Below are positions 22,601 to 30,018 of a DNA stretch of 64,000 bases, piece by piece. The stretch comes from Streptomyces griseocarneus (GTDB lineage: Bacteria > Actinomycetota > Actinomycetes > Streptomycetales > Streptomycetaceae): NCBI RefSeq assembly GCF_014655595.1, contig NZ_BNBL01000001.1, forward strand, positions 1 to 64,000, read 5' to 3'. Made by a program: the position numbers and the translations under genes. Under the pieces are notes generated by a model that searched no databases, was not told where the DNA came from, and saw only the letters and a list, made by a program, of their open reading frames with translations. Each line of letters begins with the position of its first letter. Positions within the stretch are counted from its first letter, which is position 1.

Positions 22601-24428
22601 GCGTGCCGGGGGCGGGGGTGACCAGGACGCGGTCGCGGGTGATGTCCTCGATCCGCCAGGACGTGGTGCCCAGGGTGAACACGTCGCCCACGCGCGACTC
22701 GTAGACCATCTCCTCGTCGAGCTCGCCGACCCGGCCGCCGCCCTTCTTGGGGTCGGCGCCCGCCAGGAAGACCCCGAAGAGCCCGCGGTCGGGAATGGTG
22801 CCGCCGGAGGTGACGGCCAGGCGCTGCGCCCCCGGGCGGCCCGTGACCGTGCCGGCCACGCGGTCCCAGACCAGGCGGGGCCGCAACTCCGCGAAGGCGT
22901 CGGAGGGATAGCGTCCGGCGAGCATGTCGAGCACCCCGGAGTACGCGGACTCCGGCAGCGAGGCGAAGGGGGCCGCGCGCCGCACCAGGGCCAGCAGCTC
23001 GTCCACGTCCCAGGTGTCCATGGAGGTCATGGCGACGATCTGCTGGGCGAGCACGTCCAGGGGGTTGGAGGGCACGCGCAGCGACTCGATGGCGCCCTGC
23101 CGCATCCGCTCGGTCACCACGGCCGCCTGCACCAGGTCTCCGCGGTACTTGGGGAAGACCACGCCCGTGGAGACCGCGCCGACCTGGTGCCCGGCGCGGC
23201 CGACGCGCTGCAGCCCGGAGGCGACCGAGGGCGGCGACTCCACCTGCACGACGAGGTCCACCGCGCCCATGTCGATGCCCAGCTCCAGGCTGGAGGTGGC
23301 CACGACGGCGGGCAGCCGGCCCGCCTTGAGGTCCTCCTCGACCAGGGCCCGCTGCTCCTTGGAGACCGAGCCGTGGTGCGCGCGGGCGAGGATCGCGGGG
23401 GCTCCCCTGGCCGCCCCGGACTCGGCCATCAGCTCGGCGGGGGAGTGGTGCTCGGGCAGGGGCTCGCCAGTGGCGCGCTCGTAGGCGATCTCGTTGAGCC
23501 TGTTGCACAGGCGCTCGGCCAGGCGGCGGGAGTTGGCGAAGACGATCGTGGAGCGATGGGCCTGGACGAGATCGGCGATGCGCTCCTCCACATGCGGCCA
23601 GATCGACGGCTTCTCCTTGCCGTCGCCGCCCTCCTGCACGGGGGAGCCGCCCAGCTCCGCGAGGTCCTCCACCGGCACGACCACGGACAGGTCGAACTCC
23701 TTGCCGGACGGCGGCTGGACGATCTCCACCTTGCGGTGCGGGGAGAGATAGCGCGCCACCTCGTCGACCGGCCGTACGGTCGCGGACAGGCCGATGCGCC
23801 GGGCGGGGCGGGCGAGCAGCTGGTCCAGGCGCTCCAGGGACAGCGCCAGGTGGGCGCCGCGCTTGGTCCCGGCGACGGCGTGCACCTCGTCCAGGATCAC
23901 CGTCTCCACGCCCGTGAGCGCCTCGCGGGCGGCGGAGGTGAGCATCAGGAACAGCGACTCGGGCGTGGTGATCAGGATGTCCGGCGGGCGCGTGACCAGC
24001 GCCCGGCGCTCGGCGGCGGGGGTGTCGCCCGAGCGGATGCCGACCCGGATGTCCGGCTCGGGCAGCCCCAGCCGCACCGACTCCTGGCGGATGCCCGTGA
24101 GGGGGCTGCGCAGGTTGCGCTCGACGTCGACGGCGAGGGCCTTGAGGGGGGAGACGTACAGCACCCGGCAGCGCTTCCCCCGCTCCGCGGGCGGCGGGGT
24201 GCTCGCCAGCCGGTCGAGGGAGGCGAGGAAGGCGGCCAGGGTCTTGCCCGAACCCGTCGGGGCGACGACCAGGACGTCCGAGCCCTCCCCGATCGCCCGC
24301 CAGGCCCCGGCCTGGGCGGCCGTGGGCGCGGTGAAGGCCCCCGTGAACCAGGCGCGGGTCGCGGGGGAGAACGCGTCCAGGGACGCGGCCGGGTCGTCCG
24401 CCGGAACGTGCTCCGTGTCGTTCGCCAT
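19671..24428 (-). CDS. lhr: Lhr-type ATP-dependent DNA/RNA helicase
   Basis: At about 1585 residues this is the long bacterial Lhr form. The N-terminal superfamily 2 core carries the Walker A segment VVAPTGSGKTLAAF, the DEVH box (VILDEVHAVAGTKRG) and motif VI QRVGRAGHQVG. A winged helix and the large Lhr C-terminal region follow. Mycobacterial Lhr is a 3'-to-5' translocase induced by DNA damage. The start was set at the ATG giving MANDTEHV; in-frame ATGs at 24437 and 24458 would add 3 or 10 residues, and the ribosome site does not decide between them. It is followed by the nei-type glycosylase gene. No SOS box was found upstream. Confidence 0.9.
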   Translation of the reverse strand: MANDTEHVPADDPAASLDAFSPATRAWFTGAFTAPTAAQAGAWRAIGEGSDVLVVAPTGSGKTLAAFLASLDRLASTPPPAERGKRCRVLYVSPLKALAVDVERNLRSPLTGIRQESVRLGLPEPDIRVGIRSGDTPAAERRALVTRPPDILITTPESLFLMLTSAAREALTGVETVILDEVHAVAGTKRGAHLALSLERLDQLLARPARRIGLSATVRPVDEVARYLSPHRKVEIVQPPSGKEFDLSVVVPVEDLAELGGSPVQEGGDGKEKPSIWPHVEERIADLVQAHRSTIVFANSRRLAERLCNRLNEIAYERATGEPLPEHHSPAELMAESGAARGAPAILARAHHGSVSKEQRALVEEDLKAGRLPAVVATSSLELGIDMGAVDLVVQVESPPSVASGLQRVGRAGHQVGAVSTGVVFPKYRGDLVQAAVVTERMRQGAIESLRVPSNPLDVLAQQIVAMTSMDTWDVDELLALVRRAAPFASLPESAYSGVLDMLAGRYPSDAFAELRPRLVWDRVAGTVTGRPGAQRLAVTSGGTIPDRGLFGVFLAGADPKKGGGRVGELDEEMVYESRVGDVFTLGTTSWRIEDITRDRVLVTPAPGTPGRLPFWKGDQLGRPLELGRALGAFLREIGGLAPDAARERLTAAGLDRWAADNVLSYLDEQRGACGHVPDDRTIVVERFRDELGDWRVVVHSPFGAQVHAPWALALGARLAERYGMDAQVMHADDGIVLRLPDADVMGLDLLDADPARQGAEYDGEQSPVGAADVTIDKGEVERIVTDQVGSSALFASRFRECAARALLLPRRSPGKRTPLWQQRQRASQLLQVASEFGSFPIILEAVRECLQDVFDVPGLTELMGDIESRRVRLVEVTTTEPSPFARSLLFGYVAQFLYEGDSPLAERRAAALSLDSRLLSELLGQAELRELLDPEVLTELERELQWLTEDRRAKDRESVADLLRLLGPLTDAELAERGAEPLWAKELSNARRALRVRIAGREHWAAVEDAGRLRDALGTALPVGVPEAFTEPVKDPLGDLLARFARTHGPFTSAQAAGRFGLGTAVTDGALHRLAAAGRIVQGEFHPSGIGQEWCDAAVLRRLRRRSLAALRHELEPVPPATLAAFLPQWQHIGAHGLRGVDGLVRAVEQLQGAPVPASALEKLVLPSRVTDYSPAMLDELTAAGEIVWAGAGALPGKDGWVSLLLADAAPLLLPAPHPLELSPVHQAVLEALSGGYGLFFRQIADRVRAAAPDFGDSAGTDARIAEAVWDLAWTGRLTNDTLAPLRSFLGSGRTAGSTAHRAKRAVPRGRYGAFLGRTAAPAPPGRPTASRGGPPTVAGRWSLLPEREPDATHRAHALARTLLDRHGVVTRGAVAAEGVEGGFSAAYRVLAAFEESGQARRGYVVEGLGAAQFAMDGAIDRLRAAGTARERSGGAPEAPWDVRPPSDRPARRRAVVLAAADPANAYGAALPWPEPPAGASHKPGRKAGSLVVLLDGALALYVERGGKTLLAWPQQEGDGPASADDPGLREAAAALAEAARAGALGTVTVERVNGAAALTSPLGALLESAGFHATPRGLRLRAA

Positions 24429-24474
24429 GCCCCCCATCGTGCACCGCCCCACTGACAATGCCCTCAGGCGCAGG

Positions 24475-25404
24475 TCACGGGTGCTGGAGCGGGCGTCCGT
24501 ACGCCCGCAGCGTCAGCAGCGCGTCGATGGTCACCATCGGCCGGCACTCCAGGAGCGTGCCCGGGGCCCAGGCCCGCCACAGCACCGGCCAGCCGCCGTC
24601 CGGCTCCTGGGCGGCGGCGAGGAAGTCCAGCGACCGTGCCAGCTCGGCGTCGGTGAACCAGGAGCGGGCCAGCGAGGCCGGCGTGCGCGCGTAGTCGTGC
24701 GGGAAGTGGTACTCGCCCGGCGCGTAGCCCTCCGGCAGGGGGTGGCCGTCCGCGTGCTCCGGGTCCAGGACCGCCAGCCGCTGCTCCCGCACGGCCCGGC
24801 CGAGCCGTTCGGCCGCCGCCTCCGCCCGGCCCCGGTCGGGCGCCCCGTCGAGGAAGGCGATGGCCGCCTTGACCTCGTACGGATGGGTCCGCGCCCCCTT
24901 GCCCAGGGCGTCGACGGCGGCCCAGCAGAAGTCGGTGGCCCGGAACAGCCAGGCGTGCCAGACCTCGTTGCGGTGCAGCAGCCCCACCACGGGGCCGGTG
25001 GCGAGCAGGTCGCTCGGCGGGTCGTCCACCACCGGGATCCAGGGGGCCGCCGGATAGCCGCGCAGCGAGGGGTGCAGGGCGGGCAGCGCGCCGTCCGGGG
25101 TGGAGACCGCCGTCAGATAGCGGCACACCCGCTCCACCCGCCGGTCCCTGCAGTGCCCGATCTCGTCCAGCACCCGCAGGGCGTGCGCGGTGTGCAGCGG
25201 CTGGCTCACCGGTCCGCGCAGATCGGGCTCCAGGGCGAACCCGAAGCCCCCGTCCTCGCCCTCGTACGCGGCCAGGGACGCCTCGACGGCGCCGGGGTCG
25301 CCGCCCAGGAAGTGGAAGGCGAATCTGCGCTGCTCCAGGACGCGGGCGGTGAGCCAGATGAAGTGTTCGGCACGGGCTACGGCGGATGCTCCGGATGGGG
25401 CCAT
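24475..25404 (-). CDS. Conserved protein with prenyltransferase/squalene-cyclase-type repeats
   Basis: The 309-residue soluble protein contains repeated helical units of the terpenoid-cyclase alpha/alpha-barrel type. Examples are EGEDGGFGFALEPDLRGP near residue 50 and QEPDGGWPVLWRAWAPG near residue 275, each resembling QW-type motifs, with helix pairs between. I see no DxDD or DDxxD catalytic motif, so cyclase or prenyltransferase activity is not supported. The ATG at 25404 lies seven bases after TACGGT on the minus strand, suggesting a leaderless message; a TTG two codons earlier is the alternative. Function unknown. Confidence 0.65.
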   Translation of the reverse strand: MAPSGASAVARAEHFIWLTARVLEQRRFAFHFLGGDPGAVEASLAAYEGEDGGFGFALEPDLRGPVSQPLHTAHALRVLDEIGHCRDRRVERVCRYLTAVSTPDGALPALHPSLRGYPAAPWIPVVDDPPSDLLATGPVVGLLHRNEVWHAWLFRATDFCWAAVDALGKGARTHPYEVKAAIAFLDGAPDRGRAEAAAERLGRAVREQRLAVLDPEHADGHPLPEGYAPGEYHFPHDYARTPASLARSWFTDAELARSLDFLAAAQEPDGGWPVLWRAWAPGTLLECRPMVTIDALLTLRAYGRPLQHP

Positions 25405-25485
25405 GCACAAGACCGTAGGGCGGCCCGGTGCCCCCGGTCAGCGGCTCGTGCGCGGCTGCACTCTCAGGGGCGGGATACTTGGCCC

Positions 25486-25680
25486 ATGCGGTTGACGGTC
25501 TTCTGGCAGCGAATGGCTGACTATTTCGGCGCGGCGTACGCCGACTCCTTCGCGCGCGATCACGTGATGTCCGAGCTGGGCGGCAGGACGGTGCACCAGG
25601 CACTGGACGCGGGCTGGAACGCCAAGGACGTCTGGCGCGCGGTGTGCAGGGCTCTGGAGATCCCCGAGGACAGGCGCTGA
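25486..25680 (+). CDS. DUF3046 family protein
   Basis: The 64-residue protein has the DUF3046 pattern: MRLTVFWQRM at the start, then FARDHVMSELGGRTVHQAL and AGWNAKDVWRAVCRALEIP. This small family occurs near recA in actinobacteria; the function is not known to me. The start is set by family similarity, because no clear ribosome site precedes the ATG. It is transcribed toward the AI-2E-type transporter and recA. Confidence 0.8.
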   Translation: MRLTVFWQRMADYFGAAYADSFARDHVMSELGGRTVHQALDAGWNAKDVWRAVCRALEIPEDRR

Positions 25681-25768
25681 CGCCTGCCCTGGTCCGCCCG
25701 GATGCCGTGAGGGTGCGTCCGGGTCGTGAAGCCGCAGTTCATTTCGTCCGATAGTCCACACTTGCTCC

Positions 25769-26971
25769 GTGGCAGCGACAGACGACAACGCCCCGGACGA
25801 GCCCCGACCGCCCCGGACCGCCGCCGACGACGCGCGCATGCCGCGCTGGCTGCCCCGCGCGGTGGTGGTGACCCTCGCGCTGTTCGCCTGCTTCCAGCTC
25901 GCGAGCTGGGCCTTCCACCAGCTCATCGGCCTCCTCGTCAACATCCTGATCGCGTTCTTCCTGGCGCTCGCCATCGAGCCGGCCGTCGACCGGATGTCCG
26001 CGCGCGGCATGCGCCGCGGACTGGCCACGGGCCTGGTCTTCCTCGCGGTGACCGTCGTCATCGTGGGCTTCTCCACGCTCCTGGGCTCGATGCTCGCCGG
26101 GCAGATCCAGACCATGGTGGAGAACTTCCCCTCCTACCTGGACTCGGTCATCCGGTGGATCAACCGGACCTTCCACACCCGTCTGTCGCGGCCGGAGATC
26201 CAGCACAGCGTGCTGCACTCGGACTGGCTGCAGAAGTACGTGCGCAACAGCGCCGGCGGCGTGCTGGCCGTCTCCGCCACGGTCCTCGGCGGGCTCTTCC
26301 AGCTGCTGACCGTCCTGCTCTTCTCGTTCTACTTCGCGGCCGACGGGCCCCGGCTGCGCCGCGCGCTGTGCTCGGTGCTGCCGCCGCAGCGGCAGGCCGA
26401 GGTCCTGCGCGCCTGGGAGCTCGCGGTCGCCAAGACCGGCGGCTACATCTACTCGCGCGCCCTGATGGCCCTGATCTCCGGCATCGCGCACTACGTCCTG
26501 CTGGAGGTGCTGGGCGTGCCCTACGCCCCGGCGCTCGCCGTGTGGGTGGGCCTGGTGTCGCAGTTCATCCCGACCATCGGCACCTACCTCGCCGGCGCGC
26601 TGCCGGTGCTGCTGGCCTTCACGGTCGACCCCTGGTACGCGGTGTGGGTGCTCGGCTTCGTCGTGGTCTACCAGCAGTTCGAGAACTACGTGCTGCAGCC
26701 GCGCATCACCGCCAGGACCGTGGACATCCACCCGGCCGTGGCCTTCGGCTCGGTGGTCGCGGGCGCCGCGCTGCTCGGCGCGGTGGGCGCGCTGGTCGCC
26801 ATTCCGGCGACGGCGACGCTGCAGGCGTTTCTCGGGGCGTACGTCAAACGTTATGAGGTCGCGGCGGAGGTGGCGGACGCCGACCGCGGGCGCCGGCCGG
26901 GCCGGCGGGGGCGGCCGGGGGAGCGCCCCGCGTGGCTCGAGCGGTTGCGCAGGGCGCTGCGCAGGCACTGA
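25769..26971 (+). CDS. AI-2E family transporter
   Basis: The 400-residue membrane protein has the AI-2E (YdiK/TqsA) family pattern. Paired N-terminal helices (residues about 30-95) are followed by a soluble central segment (about 100-165). Five or six further helices follow, including GLVSQFIPTIGTYLAGALPVLLA and the conserved FENYVLQPRI signature near residue 310. Family members export autoinducer-2, polyols or ions; substrate prediction from sequence is unreliable. The GTG start has no clear Shine-Dalgarno sequence. The C-terminal tail is basic and cytoplasmic. It precedes recA by about 200 bases. Confidence 0.85.
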   Translation: MAATDDNAPDEPRPPRTAADDARMPRWLPRAVVVTLALFACFQLASWAFHQLIGLLVNILIAFFLALAIEPAVDRMSARGMRRGLATGLVFLAVTVVIVGFSTLLGSMLAGQIQTMVENFPSYLDSVIRWINRTFHTRLSRPEIQHSVLHSDWLQKYVRNSAGGVLAVSATVLGGLFQLLTVLLFSFYFAADGPRLRRALCSVLPPQRQAEVLRAWELAVAKTGGYIYSRALMALISGIAHYVLLEVLGVPYAPALAVWVGLVSQFIPTIGTYLAGALPVLLAFTVDPWYAVWVLGFVVVYQQFENYVLQPRITARTVDIHPAVAFGSVVAGAALLGAVGALVAIPATATLQAFLGAYVKRYEVAAEVADADRGRRPGRRGRPGERPAWLERLRRALRRH

Positions 26972-27002
26972 TCCGGGGCCGCGGCGGGCCGGAGTGGCGC
27001 GC

Positions 27003-27032
27003 TTGACAGCAAAATCGAACATCCATTCTTAT
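27003..27032 (+). promoter_or_regulatory. recA promoter with SOS (LexA/Cheo-type) box
   Basis: TTGACA (27003-27008) is a consensus -35, and TCTTAT (27027-27032) is a plausible -10 at 18-base spacing. Between them GAACATCCATTC (27017-27028) matches the actinobacterial SOS half-site pattern GAAC-N4-GTTC with one mismatch. A bound LexA would block both elements. A 5' leader of more than 120 bases separates this from the recA start. Confidence 0.75.
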
Positions 27033-27169
27033 GGGGTTCCCGGCCCCGCGGAGGCGCGAAATCCGCCGGGGTTATCCACAGGCCGGGGCGACGCCCGGGC
27101 GCATTGTCAGTGGCAGGCGTTAGCGTCGTGGACGTGAAGCGATCGACTCAAGCAAACCGGGTGGAACCC

Positions 27170-28264
27170 ATGGCAGGCACCGACCGCGAGAAGGCGCTGG
27201 ACGCCGCGCTCGCACAGATTGAACGGCAATTCGGCAAGGGCGCCGTGATGCGCCTGGGCGACCGGGCGAACGAGCCGATCGAGGTCATCCCGACCGGGTC
27301 GACCGCTCTCGACGTCGCCCTCGGCGTCGGCGGACTGCCCCGCGGCCGTGTGGTGGAGATCTACGGACCGGAGTCCTCCGGTAAGACCACCCTCACCCTG
27401 CACGCCGTGGCCAACGCCCAGAAGGCGGGCGGCACGGTCGCCTTCGTCGACGCCGAGCACGCCCTCGACCCCGAGTACGCCCGGGCCCTGGGTGTCGACA
27501 CCGACAACCTCATCCTGCTGGAGATCGTGGACATGCTGGTCCGCTCCGGTGCCCTCGACCTGATCGTCATCGACTCCGTCGCCGCCCTGGTGCCGCGCGC
27601 GGAGATCGAGGGCGAGATGGGCGACTCGCACGTGGGTCTGCAGGCCCGCCTGATGAGCCAGGCGCTGCGCAAGATCACCAGCGCGCTCAACCAGTCCAAG
27701 ACCACCGCGATCTTCATCAACCAGCTCCGCGAGAAGATCGGCGTCATGTTCGGCTCCCCGGAGACGACGACCGGTGGCCGGGCGCTGAAGTTCTACGCCT
27801 CCGTGCGCCTGGACATCCGCCGCATCGAGACCCTCAAGGACGGCACGGAGGCGGTCGGCAACCGCACCCGCGTGAAGGTCGTCAAGAACAAGGTCTCGCC
27901 GCCCTTCAAGCAGGCGGAGTTCGACATCCTCTACGGCCAGGGCATCAGCCGCGAGGGCGGCCTGATCGACATGGGCGTCGAGCACGGCTTCATCCGCAAG
28001 GCCGGCGCCTGGTACACGTACGAGGGCGACCAGCTCGGCCAGGGCAAGGAGAACGCCCGCAACTTCCTCAAGGACAACCCCGACCTCGCCAACGAGATCG
28101 AGAAGAAGATCAAGGAGAAGCTGGGCGTGGGCGTCAAGCCCGAGACCCCGGCGGCCGAGCCCGGCGCGGACGCCGCGGCCTCCGCGGGTGAGCCGGCCAA
28201 GTCCGTGCCCGCCCCGGCCGCCAAGTCCGCGGGGAAGGCCGCCAAGGCCGCGACCAAGAGCTAG
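27170..28264 (+). CDS. recA: Recombinase RecA
   Basis: The 364-residue strand-exchange ATPase also acts as LexA co-protease. Walker A GPESSGKT falls at residues 66-73, the same numbering as in E. coli RecA. The L1/L2 regions ([41 protein letters not shown]) are intact. The C-terminal tail is rich in Ala, Pro and Lys rather than acidic, typical of streptomycetes. The ATG giving [10 protein letters not shown] is chosen; an upstream in-frame ATG at 27104 lies inside the leader. recX follows two bases after the stop, so the pair is one transcript under the SOS-type promoter at 27003-27032. Confidence 0.98.
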   Translation: MAGTDREKALDAALAQIERQFGKGAVMRLGDRANEPIEVIPTGSTALDVALGVGGLPRGRVVEIYGPESSGKTTLTLHAVANAQKAGGTVAFVDAEHALDPEYARALGVDTDNLILLEIVDMLVRSGALDLIVIDSVAALVPRAEIEGEMGDSHVGLQARLMSQALRKITSALNQSKTTAIFINQLREKIGVMFGSPETTTGGRALKFYASVRLDIRRIETLKDGTEAVGNRTRVKVVKNKVSPPFKQAEFDILYGQGISREGGLIDMGVEHGFIRKAGAWYTYEGDQLGQGKENARNFLKDNPDLANEIEKKIKEKLGVGVKPETPAAEPGADAAASAGEPAKSVPAPAAKSAGKAAKAATKS

Positions 28265-28266
28265 CG

Positions 28267-28875
28267 GTGGCACAGCGAAGCGAGTGGCCCGAGCCACGCG
28301 AGCCTCGCGCGGACGCCCGTACGGGCGGTGGCGCCCACTCCTCGTCGAGGGCCGGGGGCGGAGCGCCACCGTCGCCGGAGGAGCAGGCGCGGGCGATCTG
28401 CCTGCGCCTGCTCACCGGATCGCCGCGCACGCGCAAGCAGCTCGCGGACGCGCTGGCCAAGCGCGGCATACCGCCCGAGACGGCGGAGGAGGTGCTGTCC
28501 CGGTTCGCGGACGTGGGCCTGATCGACGACGCCGCCTTCGCCGACGCCTGGGTGGAGTCCCGGCACCGCGGCCGGGGCCTGGCCCGCCGCGCCCTGGCCC
28601 GCGAGCTGCGCACCAAGGGCGTGGACTCCACGCTGATCGACGAGGCCGTCGGCCGGCTGGACGCCGAGCAGGAGGAGCGCACGGCCCGCGAGCTGGTCGA
28701 GCGCAAGCTGCGCTCGACCCGCGGCCTGGACCGGGAGAAGCGGCTGCGCCGCCTCGCCGGGATGCTGGCCCGCAAGGGATATTCCGAAGGCCTCGCCCTG
28801 CGCGTCGTGCGCCGGGCCCTGGAGGAGGAGGGCGACGACTCCGAGCTGCTCGACGCCTACCTGCCCTCGGACTGA
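28267..28875 (+). CDS. recX: Regulatory protein RecX
   Basis: The 202-residue RecA modulator starts with GTG two bases after the recA stop and is surely co-expressed. After a disordered, charged N-terminus (about 40 residues) come RecX three-helix repeats: ARAICLRLLTGSPRTRKQLADAL, DVGLIDDAAFADAWVESR and GLARRALARELRTKGV. In the family RecX blocks extension of RecA filaments. Its 3' end overlaps the convergent rhodanese gene by 19 bases and lies at an 18-base tandem duplication (28861-28893). Confidence 0.93.
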   Translation: MAQRSEWPEPREPRADARTGGGAHSSSRAGGGAPPSPEEQARAICLRLLTGSPRTRKQLADALAKRGIPPETAEEVLSRFADVGLIDDAAFADAWVESRHRGRGLARRALARELRTKGVDSTLIDEAVGRLDAEQEERTARELVERKLRSTRGLDREKRLRRLAGMLARKGYSEGLALRVVRRALEEEGDDSELLDAYLPSD

Positions 28876-29279
28876 CGCCTGCCCTCGGACTGAAACGGCG
28901 CGGGGCGGTGTGTGACGGGCAGTCCCGCCGCCCGCCAGGCCTGGAAGCCCCCGGCCAGATCGGTCGCCCGGTGCAACCCCAGCCTGCGCAGCGAGACGGC
29001 CGCCAGCGACGACGCGTAGCCCTCGTCGCAGACCACGACCACCCGCAGATCATGGCCGGTGGCCCGGTCCGCGCGGTGGTCGCAGAGCGGGTCGAGCCGC
29101 CACTCCAGTTCGTTGCGCTCCACCACGAGCGCGCCCGGAATCGTTCCGTCGCGCTCCCGCAGCGCCGCGTAGCGGATGTCGACCAGCAGCCCGCCGTCGG
29201 CCTGGACGGCGGCGGCCTCGGCGGGGCCGAGGCGGTCGAGCTCCGCGCGCGCGGCGGCCAGCAGTTCCTCGACCCTCAT
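28857..29279 (-). CDS. Rhodanese-like domain protein
   Basis: The 140-residue protein is a single rhodanese domain with the active-site cysteine in VVVVCDEGYASSLAA (residues about 85-100) and the N-terminal block GGLLVDIRYAALRERDGTIPGALVVER. Such enzymes transfer sulfane sulfur, for example from thiosulfate. ATG overlaps the stop of the cysteine dioxygenase gene (ATGA), with GGAGG seven bases upstream, so the two are translationally coupled. An ATG two codons earlier sits directly on the GGAGG and is less likely. The last codons run into the recX 3' end. Context points to processing of sulfur from cysteine catabolism. Confidence 0.88.
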   Translation of the reverse strand: MRVEELLAAARAELDRLGPAEAAAVQADGGLLVDIRYAALRERDGTIPGALVVERNELEWRLDPLCDHRADRATGHDLRVVVVCDEGYASSLAAVSLRRLGLHRATDLAGGFQAWRAAGLPVTHRPAPFQSEGRRQSEGR

Positions 29280-29815
29280 CGCCATTCCTCCGCCCACTCC
29301 ACCTGCTCGAGCCTGAGCACCTGACCGGTGCGGCTGTACCGCCGCATCATCGGCAGCGGCGGGTAATAGGCGTGCACCGACACCGCGTGGGCGTCGGCGG
29401 AGGCATTGAACACCTGATGCACATGGTGCGGGCCGAAGGCCCGGCCCTGGCCGCCGTCGAGCTGCCGCTCGCGGTCGACGCCGTCCGCCAGCTCCAGCAG
29501 CGTCCAGCCCTCGGTGGGCAGCTGGGCGGCCAGCGACTGCTCGGTCAGCCGTCCGGCCGCCGTGGCGAAGGCGCCGTGCGAGCCGCCGTGGTCGTGCCAG
29601 CCGGTGCCGGTGCCCGGCGGCCAGCCGATGAGCCAGGCGTCGCTGCCGCCCGGCCCCTCCAGCCGGATCCAGGTACGCCCCTCGGGGTCGAGGGGCAGCG
29701 AGGCAACGAGCCGCGCGTCGGCCGCCGTCCGGCGCGCGAAGTCGAGGAGTTCGGCCTCGACGGGACGGCCGGGCCGGGCGGAAACAGGCAGGGAGGCGCG
29801 TACGGGGGAAGACAC
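29276..29815 (-). CDS. cdo: Cysteine dioxygenase
   Basis: The 179-residue cupin oxidises L-cysteine to cysteine sulfinate using Fe(II) and O2. Metal ligands are visible as His74 and His76 in GWHDHGGSHG and in the His130-His133 cluster of FGPHHVHQVFN, followed by the conserved NASADAHAVSVHAYYPPL strand. It starts with GTG and ends overlapping the rhodanese ATG by four bases. A cysteine-rich leader peptide gene lies about 85 bases upstream, which suggests that translation of cysteine codons senses supply and controls the pair. Confidence 0.9.
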   Translation of the reverse strand: MSSPVRASLPVSARPGRPVEAELLDFARRTAADARLVASLPLDPEGRTWIRLEGPGGSDAWLIGWPPGTGTGWHDHGGSHGAFATAAGRLTEQSLAAQLPTEGWTLLELADGVDRERQLDGGQGRAFGPHHVHQVFNASADAHAVSVHAYYPPLPMMRRYSRTGQVLRLEQVEWAEEWR

Positions 29816-29899
29816 AGGGAACCGTCCTGAGCGATCGCGAAGGAAGCGCGCGACGCCGGCACCCTGGGAGGGCGCGGCCGCGCGGGGTGGGGAAGCGGA

Positions 29900-29986
29900 T
29901 CAACAGGACGGACGACAGACACAGCCCGCGTAGCGGACCAGGTCCAGATGGACCCTCCGCCAGAAACGCGCGCCGTCGTCAGTCAC
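29900..29986 (-). CDS. Cysteine-rich leader peptide upstream of cdo
   Basis: A 28-codon reading frame (GTG to TGA) encodes a peptide with RFWRRVHLDLVRYAGC in its second half, ending CVCRPSC, so three of the last seven residues are Cys. Actinobacterial genomes carry short leader peptides of this H-(I/L/M)-DLVR type before sulfur genes. Here the neighbours are cysteine dioxygenase and rhodanese, which fits sensing of cysteinyl-tRNA. GGAG lies only one base before the GTG, so initiation may be leaderless or start elsewhere. No clear terminator/antiterminator pair was found between it and cdo, so the mechanism (attenuation, coupling or Rho access) is unresolved. Confidence 0.7.
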   Translation of the reverse strand: MTDDGARFWRRVHLDLVRYAGCVCRPSC

Positions 29987-30018
29987 GCTCCGGAGTCAAC
30001 CATGGTGGTCCGGGCCGG

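Noticed and set aside
20134..24444. 1436-residue open frame in another frame of the lhr-type gene
   Set aside because: Arg/Gly/Pro-rich, no motifs, and fully covered by the helicase frame with clear superfamily 2 motifs.
29816..29899. Search for a terminator/antiterminator pair between the leader peptide and cdo
   Set aside because: Only short G/C pairings (for example GCGATCGC) were seen, with no stable hairpin followed by U, so classical attenuation is not claimed.
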